Below are positions 57,570 through 64,000 of a stretch of DNA of 64,000 nt, in pieces. Location: the NCBI GenBank assembly GCA_035610365.1, contig CM069436.1, positions 5,260,937 to 5,324,936 on the forward strand. Reading direction: 5' to 3'. The translations under genes were made by a program, and so were the position numbers. Under the pieces are notes generated by a model. That model saw only the letters and a list, made by a program, of their open reading frames with translations, was not told the origin of the DNA and did no database searches. Positions within the stretch are counted from its first letter, which is position 1; every line of letters begins with the position of its first letter. This DNA is from Aquatica leii. Taxonomy: Eukaryota > Arthropoda > Insecta > Coleoptera > Lampyridae.

Positions 57570-58330
57570 CCCTTATGTTAATGACCGGGTACCCATTGCG
57601 ATGTATTAGTATAAACAATTTAAAATGTCTAGCATGTTGAAAAACATTGCCACTAGCCATCTCGAAGATCGTCGTTGACTTGTGTACCTCCGAATCATTT
57701 GACCCATAGTATCAACGCCAGTTCATCACAGTTTTGTTTTTTAGGTACATAAGAACACATGGTCACCTTTTCGTGAAATCCAAAGACAGTCGAATATTGC
57801 TCCCGGGTCTTATTTGCCTACACTAATACACTAATAATGTATAGTTTTTTTTTTGCTGTGCCAACAATGGTAAGATTCCCGAATAGCAAATCTTTTTATA
57901 CCACACTTAGCTGGTTTTGAGGGTATGTTTGAGTAAATCCAGTACGACCACGGTTAGAATAAAGCTGATCGTCGATTGTCAACTTTTCAGTAGGTTTGTA
58001 CATCTGGGCTAAATTTGAATTAAGCATTGTCCACAAATCACGAATTGGAGCTGGCTTATCTTCTTTTTTACGTTGACTTTGAGTGTTGCTGTCTTCGAAT
58101 CTCAAAAAACATATAATATTATGGAATCTATTTAGTCCCATTGTCGCGCGATACAGTGGATAAGAATTGGAATGCCACATATCAAAAGAATGATTTTCAC
58201 GGACATGTTATTGGAGTTTGCAATATAATCCGTTGTAAATCGCTTTTAAAAATGTTTTGAAAGTACTAGAAAAAGTAGAACCATTTTCCATTGTACACAT
58301 GTCCCACACTTAGTAAATTAATTCCAAACC
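57570..58330 (-). pseudogene. piggyBac transposase remnant (second family)
   Basis: Minus strand: SNSYPLYRATMGLNRFHNII (about 58170-58110), PIRDLWTMLNSNLAQMY (about 58050-58000), LTIDDQLYSNRGRTGFTQ (about 57985-57930, first catalytic Asp region), then after a stop a KTREQYSTVFGFHEKVTM and YVPKKQN piece (about 57810-57730). These match the central piggyBac core. The rest is missing or unreadable. TTAA followed by CCCTTATG marks a probable left end at 57566-57570. An inverted match to its first 25 bp or so at about 60750-60777 may be the right end. Confidence 0.65.
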
Positions 58331-59276
58331 CTGTACAATTAATTTTAGGTAGATGACCTCAGTGGTGACTGAAAAGCGTATTTGCATAAAGGTAAATTCT
58401 AAAAAATGTCATATGTTCTAGTAGAGTTAAAACAGTTAGTAGTAAAAAATTGGCGAACACGTGGTAAACATGCACTAAAAAGCTTTCTCGGCTTGTATTG
58501 CACAAAATTTGGTTTTGAAATGCAAAAATGATACAATATAGATGATAATTGCAGATAAACAATTTATTGAGTACAAAATTTACTACAAAAAAGTCCGCGG
58601 GAGTGTATAATTATATCTAATAGTTTAAGCGTTACAGAATTTTAATGTAATGGGAGACATTTTCGTGCAACTTTGCACACTTGTATCTTCTAAACTATTG
58701 AAGGTAATTGTACCCTTCCGTCGACTTTTTTATAGTAAGTTTTTTTCTCTATAAAAATGTTTATGTGCAACTTTCTTCTATCTTGCACCGTTTTAGAGTA
58801 ATAGTTTATTGGTTATTTTAAGTTAGCAAACCATTTCAATACAAAAACTGTGGCGACTTCGATGCTGGTGTAATATTAGGACACCGACAAACCACAAAAA
58901 GACCGCGGTGGTCATCAACTCGACCAAAACACACATGTTCTACTAAACCGATAATTTATGTTCAAACTTTAAAATGTGTAAACGAATAAATCACCTGTAA
59001 AGTTTTATAATAAAAACTATCAGCAGTTTAAATCATAAATGATTTCACTGTAAATTTAAGTAAATGTTCAATGTTGAAATTGTATCAACAGTCAAGCAAT
59101 TGTAAAGATTATTAGCGTTATAAATGTGTTAAGACTTGAGAAAGGATTCATGTTAAAGTAAAGTTCGTCTTTTTAATGCTTTTTTATAGTCAGTAGCGCA
59201 TTTGTTTAATATTATTAGGAGAAAAAATTGTAGAATCGGTAAAAAAAGACAGTTAAAAAGGCATGTCGATTATTCG

Positions 59277-59680
59277 GCGTCGCGAAATGTTTTTATTGCG
59301 AGTGCAATTTGTTGTAAGTCTTCTTTAGATATGACAAGGAATCGCGAACGCGACAAACTGTTAAAAAAATTCAATTTTGGATTGTGGATGCATATTTTCA
59401 AAGATGAAATCTCCACTTTGTAACTTTTACGTCTGAAAGGATGTGGCAACGTAGCTCAAATTGTGTCATAATCTTAGAAGCTGTAGAACTGTGAACCGCC
59501 ATAAAACACGGGTAAAATCCAGTAATTATTTAGTTTTGTTGTTTTTTTAAAGATGCGCATTAACTAGTTAGAGTGTGGTGGAGCAATTGTCAGGAATCAC
59601 GCGATATAAATTGCTTATTTAATAATTGAATGATTTATTTAATCCAAGCGTATTCAATCATTTTGTGTCAAATAAAGTTC
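59277..59680. repeat. Dispersed repeat R4, copy 2
   Basis: Same-orientation match to 154-520: TTCTTTAGATATGACA, CGCGACAAACTGTTAAAAAA, TTGTGGATGCAT, TGTGTCATAATCTTAGAAGC and the ATTTAATAATTGAATGATT tail. A short frame (59202-59423) covers RDKLLKK but stops within the repeat. Confidence 0.6.
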
Positions 59681-60777
59681 GATGTTTTGAGATTTTGTTG
59701 CTTGCTTTGTGTTTCTTACCGTACATCACTTGGAAAAGAGAACCTAAGCGTTACCAACACAGCCCAAATACTCATTTTTGTGCTTCTCTAGAAAATTTTT
59801 CTATAAAAGATGTAACCTCCAGTTTGCAATCATTTCGCACTAAACTATTACATACTACAGCTATAATTGGGAAACAACAGCCGAGACTGTTTGGATTTAG
59901 AGTTTTTAATACTAATTCAATGCCGAGCACAATTTTCGTTCCTCTTGGAGAGATAAAGGGCAAACAACTTAAACTACAAAAATAGAAAAAATTAGTAACG
60001 CCGACCTATTTACATTCCATGATGTTTGTTGAAGTGCATGGATTTATGATAACGCGATCGGGTTTCTCTTTAGATATGTCACTGGAAGCTATGTTTTATC
60101 AGCGCGCAGCAATTCTCGATTATGAACGGTCTTGCTCATAATTTGTTATGACAAAAAATCTCTATAAGTCATTGGTGTTGCTGATTCATCATCTTCCATG
60201 AAGAGGTTATGGGAAACAATTATCAGGCTTTTCATGGACAAATGTTAAATACAAACAATTGGAAAATAATCATACGACTCTATTCTCGTTTAATATGTAC
60301 ATAGAATACTAGTTATTTGTGTTTTTTTTATTACTTATGTATCCATTCTTATTTTTGAAAATTGTAATAGACCTTGTTTATTATATTACGTAGGTAATAT
60401 TGTGTTCAACACCTTCCGATAATTGCAAGATTTGCGATATCTGTGAATTTTTTAGTATAAATCTGACCACAGAAGAGTATGCTTTTGGAAATTATTGATA
60501 ATTTGTTTACAAATTTGTAAATTTAATTCCATTTTTAAACATTTATTTATAAGTTAAAATTTTGTGTAGTTACTTTTAGGAAAGCTACAGAATAATAAAA
60601 AAAAAACCTGTGAAACTTAATACTTTATTATTTATAATGATAAAAAAGTAGTAGCTTTTATAAAAACTTGATTTCTTCTTTCAATTATCATTGTACTTAT
60701 ATTATTTTTAAATTTTAAACCTAATAAAATGATTTAGTATAAGTGAAGTGAAGGTACCCGTTAATTACCGTAATAGA

Positions 60778-62556
60778 ACGATCAACGTATTTTTTCTATG
60801 AACCAAACTTTTCAAACTACTTCAATTAATCACAGTTGCTTCATTGAAAGTTATTAAAATATGAATGGAAAAGCGATGTTAAATTAAAATAGTTAAGAGG
60901 GCATTTTTTTCAGTTTTTTGCTTAAAGAGTATTTTTATTTGCATAATAAAATCTTCTAAACTGAAATAAAACTAACGGTTCTGCTAAACTTTTGATGCTT
61001 ACAGACTTAAAAATTGTTAGAAATTTTTCATGTCACTGATAACGTTAAGCTGTCTTTTTTTGTTACCTAAAAATTGTGATTGTTTTTAAGATAACGCACA
61101 TGTAAAGACCTACTGATTAGCAAGATAACACAACATTTAATATAAACTTTTTTATTGATTCGTAACGTAACTTTAATAAAAAATAGATGGAGATTAATAG
61201 CATAAAGATAGGTAAAAATATATCGTTAAGCTTAAAATGTTATCCAACTTTCCTTAAAATAAAACATAGGTGGATGAAAACAAGTTTTTTTAATTCCATC
61301 TTCATTAAATACAAGTTTCAAGCAAATTATACGTTTCGTCTCAATGGTACAATTGACACGAATTTTTTAGAGACATCCGACATGCTGCTTCTCTGATTAA
61401 TTAATGTAAAAGCACCCAATAATTTTGCAAACATACTTAATTTCGTTAGTACTTGATTAAACTGCTTTTATTTTTAGAAAGCTCGATTAATATTTATAAA
61501 AACAATTTGTAACATTGTGAGGGTTGAAGATTAATTGTATCTGATATATTTTAGGTTATTCATAATGTTATAACATTGATTTATCTACAGTCTAAAAATG
61601 GCTGCTATATTTAATACGTTTAACACAAATATTCAAATATTGTAAATTGTAAATCCGAATTACGTTACAATTGGTGTCAGAACTGGGATGAATTAAAAAA
61701 TTGAGCGGATTTAGCGCAAAAAAAGTATTTATAAATTGTTAAAACTACACATAAACTTTAAGTCACAAACTTCAACCAAATTCACCAAAAATTATACCTC
61801 GCCGCTGCTTTCCAGTTATTCAGTTAATTTCTGGATAACTCTTTTGAACTACGACTTAAATAACCGTAAAGGAAAGATAACAATAGAAATAATTGATGTT
61901 ATAGAAACCATCGCCTATAGAAATAAAAATAAAATCTAACAGTTTTTAACCGATAGAACATACATTTCAATAAATTTTAAAAAAAACGCAACTTTTAAAT
62001 ACTATAAAGCCGAAAGGGCGCACTGCACTTAGAGCTTTAATCTGTAAACAATCTAATAGAAAGAAAAAATCCAAAAGCAAATATCTACAAACTACCAAAA
62101 AATGGTAGGACAAGAACAAACTTGCACTATAAATGAACCAGGCCTACTTGACAGTGACTTTTCTCCCTTTGACAGAGATAAAAAAAGACAATTCAACTTT
62201 GACCATTTATGTCTATATTGTAGTTTAAATAAATATGTATTTAAACAAGTGCATTTCAATATTAATTGTTTAGAAAATGACTTGAAAAAGGCTTTAAAAA
62301 AGACAATTTCAATAAATACTTCTTTAACAAAATGTTTTATTTATATTTTCTTTTTACGTCACTATTTACCATTCAAGGCATCAAAGTTAAATTTGTAATT
62401 TTTCTATTATCCATTTATGTAGTTTTTTCACTTAGGAACCCGTGGACAAGATTTGACTATAAAGAAGGGTCGGTAGGCCAAAAGAGTTTGGGAACCACTG
62501 CTGTAGTCAAATATGTATGACTATTCCTTGGAATATGTAACATGATGGGGAATTAG
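60778..62556. other. AT-rich interval without recognised genes
   Basis: Short open frames (61187-61396, 61736-61939, 62102-62398) have low-complexity Lys/Asn/Ile-rich compositions and no recognisable domains. No repeat partner seen. Confidence 0.35.
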
Positions 62557-63780
62557 ATACACTCAACTAAACAAATAACGAGACACTTTAGTTAGTTCGA
62601 ATAAAATAATTAGCGGTGTAAACTTGGCTTATTAGCAAATGCGATCGGCAATTATTCGTGGCCGTTCGCAATGCTATTCCAAAAATTCAAATTGACAATA
62701 CCAGAAGGTCCAACTTTGTTCGGAAAAAATAAAAAATCAATATTTATATTTTTGAATAATTTGGAATAATAAACTGCATTCTATTTTTATACCAAATATT
62801 TTCGTGTGTAAATAAAATTAGTTGCATTGTTGTTAATCTCCATAAGAATAAACAATGTGTCATTGCATTTCTACGTTACGTTCCTTTAGGAACGGAGAAG
62901 GCACCATCACTAGTATGATGAACAAAAAATTCGTATTTCCACTGTCATCGATATCCTGTTTTACTATAATACAAGAAATAATCGTTCTTATTGTATTTTT
63001 CAGGAATGTCAATTAAGAACAATAAAGTATTTTACCTTTATACTCATTTACTGTTCTTAGTTTTTAAGTCACTGTTATAATCTATTGTAAGTCAATTGTG
63101 AATGTGAACTACCGCCACCCTTGATTATTGTAAAAGTAATAGTAGTTTTTAGTTTAATTTACGATTTAATCAAAATATAGCATCAAGTTTTTTTTCTAGA
63201 AAGCTATTTGTTGTTAATCATGGCTGCACATACAAGTGTTGATTTGAAAGCGCAATTCCTCACGGAGTTAGCGCGCGGTCTTCACGAGCACACGATAAAC
63301 AACACCATCAGGATTAATAGACAAAAAATGTCTACAGTAGCCCAGGACGCGACTGAAAGAGTCTTTATTAAAAAAGTAGCAAGCAGCTATAAAAAAAATT
63401 CTTATTAAGAACAACAAAAGAAGGCGTTTGGAATTTGCAAAACGTTACGTGAATGAACCGCTAGATATTTAGAATCGTGTTAGTTACTCAGAATATAGGC
63501 TAGTTATAATCTTTTAATGGGTTATTATTATTTTTACCGTGACCAAAAAAAGCCCTGATTTCAATATAGTAGAAAAGGTTTAGGGTAAAATTGTTTGTAG
63601 CATCCGGGAACAACAATTTTATCGCAAAAGACCGCAAACAATTAACTGCCGCCATTGAAACTGCTAAGATGACTATAGATGATTCTTGTAACATCAATGC
63701 CTAAACCACTGCAAAAATGCATCGACAATCAAATAAGTCATACTAATTATTAGCAATCGTATATTTAATTCAAATAAAAA
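62557..63780 (+). mobile_element. Tc1-like DNA transposon remnant
   Basis: The 5' part (62557-63080) matches the fragment at 38208-38790 and begins ACACTCAACTAAACAAA, the kind of end found in Tc1-like elements. A transposase remnant follows. The right terminus was not found; the element may be truncated or its end decayed. Confidence 0.6.
63218..63715 (+). pseudogene. Tc1-like transposase pseudogene
   Basis: A first frame (63208-63408) begins MAAHTSVDLKAQ. Then in other frames: INKNNKRRRLEFAKRYVNEPLDIWNRVL-type residues (about 63405-63480; the block preceding the W(S/T)DE motif of Tc1 proteins), a stop-riddled gap with a large deletion, SPDFNIVEKV (about 63550-63585, the SPDLNPIE third-catalytic region) and KQLTAAIETAKMTIDDS (about 63635-63690, the Tc1 tail). 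Together they place it in the Tc1 family. It is internally deleted and frameshifted. Confidence 0.65.
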
Positions 63781-64000
63781 CAGTAAACATGTAAAATGAT
63801 TTTTTTTTACTAGCTATGATCACATTTCAATTTCAATTTAGACGGTAACGCTAAGAAAAATCTTCTTGAGCCAACTATAAAATATGAATTGAGAAGTGAA
63901 ACTTATTTAATAATAGGTGTTTCTGTATAGTTACAAGATCTTTTATTAAGTTTTTTTAAATAAATACTCTATATTTTATTAATACAATAAACTCTGAATG

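Noticed and set aside
1-64000. CRISPR arrays, bacterial operons, rRNA or complete tRNA genes
   Set aside because: No regular short repeats with spacers, no prokaryotic gene organisation, and no full cloverleaf recognised; only the tRNA-like 3' segments described.

Overview
The window is 64 kb of AT-rich eukaryotic DNA, almost certainly from an arthropod and most likely an insect. That reading rests on the mobile elements present: piggyBac, pogo/Tigger, hAT of the KIAA1586-like type, Tc1 and mariner-like elements with a DUF4817-type N-terminus, mdg1/412-like Ty3-gypsy, BEL/Pao, a jockey/RTE-like LINE tail and Penelope-like elements (PLEs). I found no convincing host protein-coding gene, rRNA or complete tRNA, and nothing prokaryotic. 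It reads as an intergenic or intronic transposon graveyard with several relatively young insertions.

Layout. 1-4.1 kb: a dispersed repeat, then copies of a TIR element carrying a tRNA-like tail, one split by a PLE (family A). 4.4-5.2 kb: DUF4817/mariner-like remnant (minus). 5.3-8.06 kb: a piggyBac element with long TIRs, and next to it a 158-bp MITE with similar ends. 10.4-13.0 kb: a complete element with CACTG termini and a TTA target duplication, encoding an uncharacterised arthropod transposon protein. 13.3-14.1 kb: third TIR-element copy. 14.3-15.0 kb: BEL/Pao-like gag scrap. 16.3-22.1 kb: a pogo element (minus) containing a 3.36-kb hAT element. 22.7-26.1 kb: a second pogo element (plus) broken by a 380-bp hAT MITE. 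28.2-30.9 kb: the best-preserved PLE (family C). 31.5-37.5 kb: a Ty3-gypsy fragment (minus) between two long INVERTED arms. 38.2 kb: Tc1-like 5' fragment. 42.2-47.2 kb: a degenerate Ty3-gypsy (plus) whose pol is followed by an OARD1-like macrodomain. 47.2-48.1 kb: second copy of the CACTG-element protein. 48.7-49.4 kb: second DUF4817 remnant. 51.7-54.0 kb: unclassified TIR element. 54.0-54.5 kb: LINE tail (minus). 54.6-57.6 kb: PLE-A copy interrupted by PLE-B and ended by a piggyBac remnant at a TTAA. 59.3 kb: second copy of the first dispersed repeat. 62.56-63.8 kb: Tc1-like remnant.

Nearly every coding region is broken by stops or frameshifts, so none is expected to be active now. The most informative objects are the captured macrodomain in the gypsy element, the inverted-arm gypsy (whose arms act as empty-site references for two later insertions), hammerhead-like motifs at the ends of three PLE families, and the nested insertions that give a relative chronology. 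Stretches not listed as elements (roughly 8.1-10.4, 15.9-16.3, 26.1-28.2, 30.9-31.5, 37.5-38.2, 38.8-42.2, 49.4-51.7, 60.8-62.5 kb) are AT-rich DNA in which I see no supportable gene.
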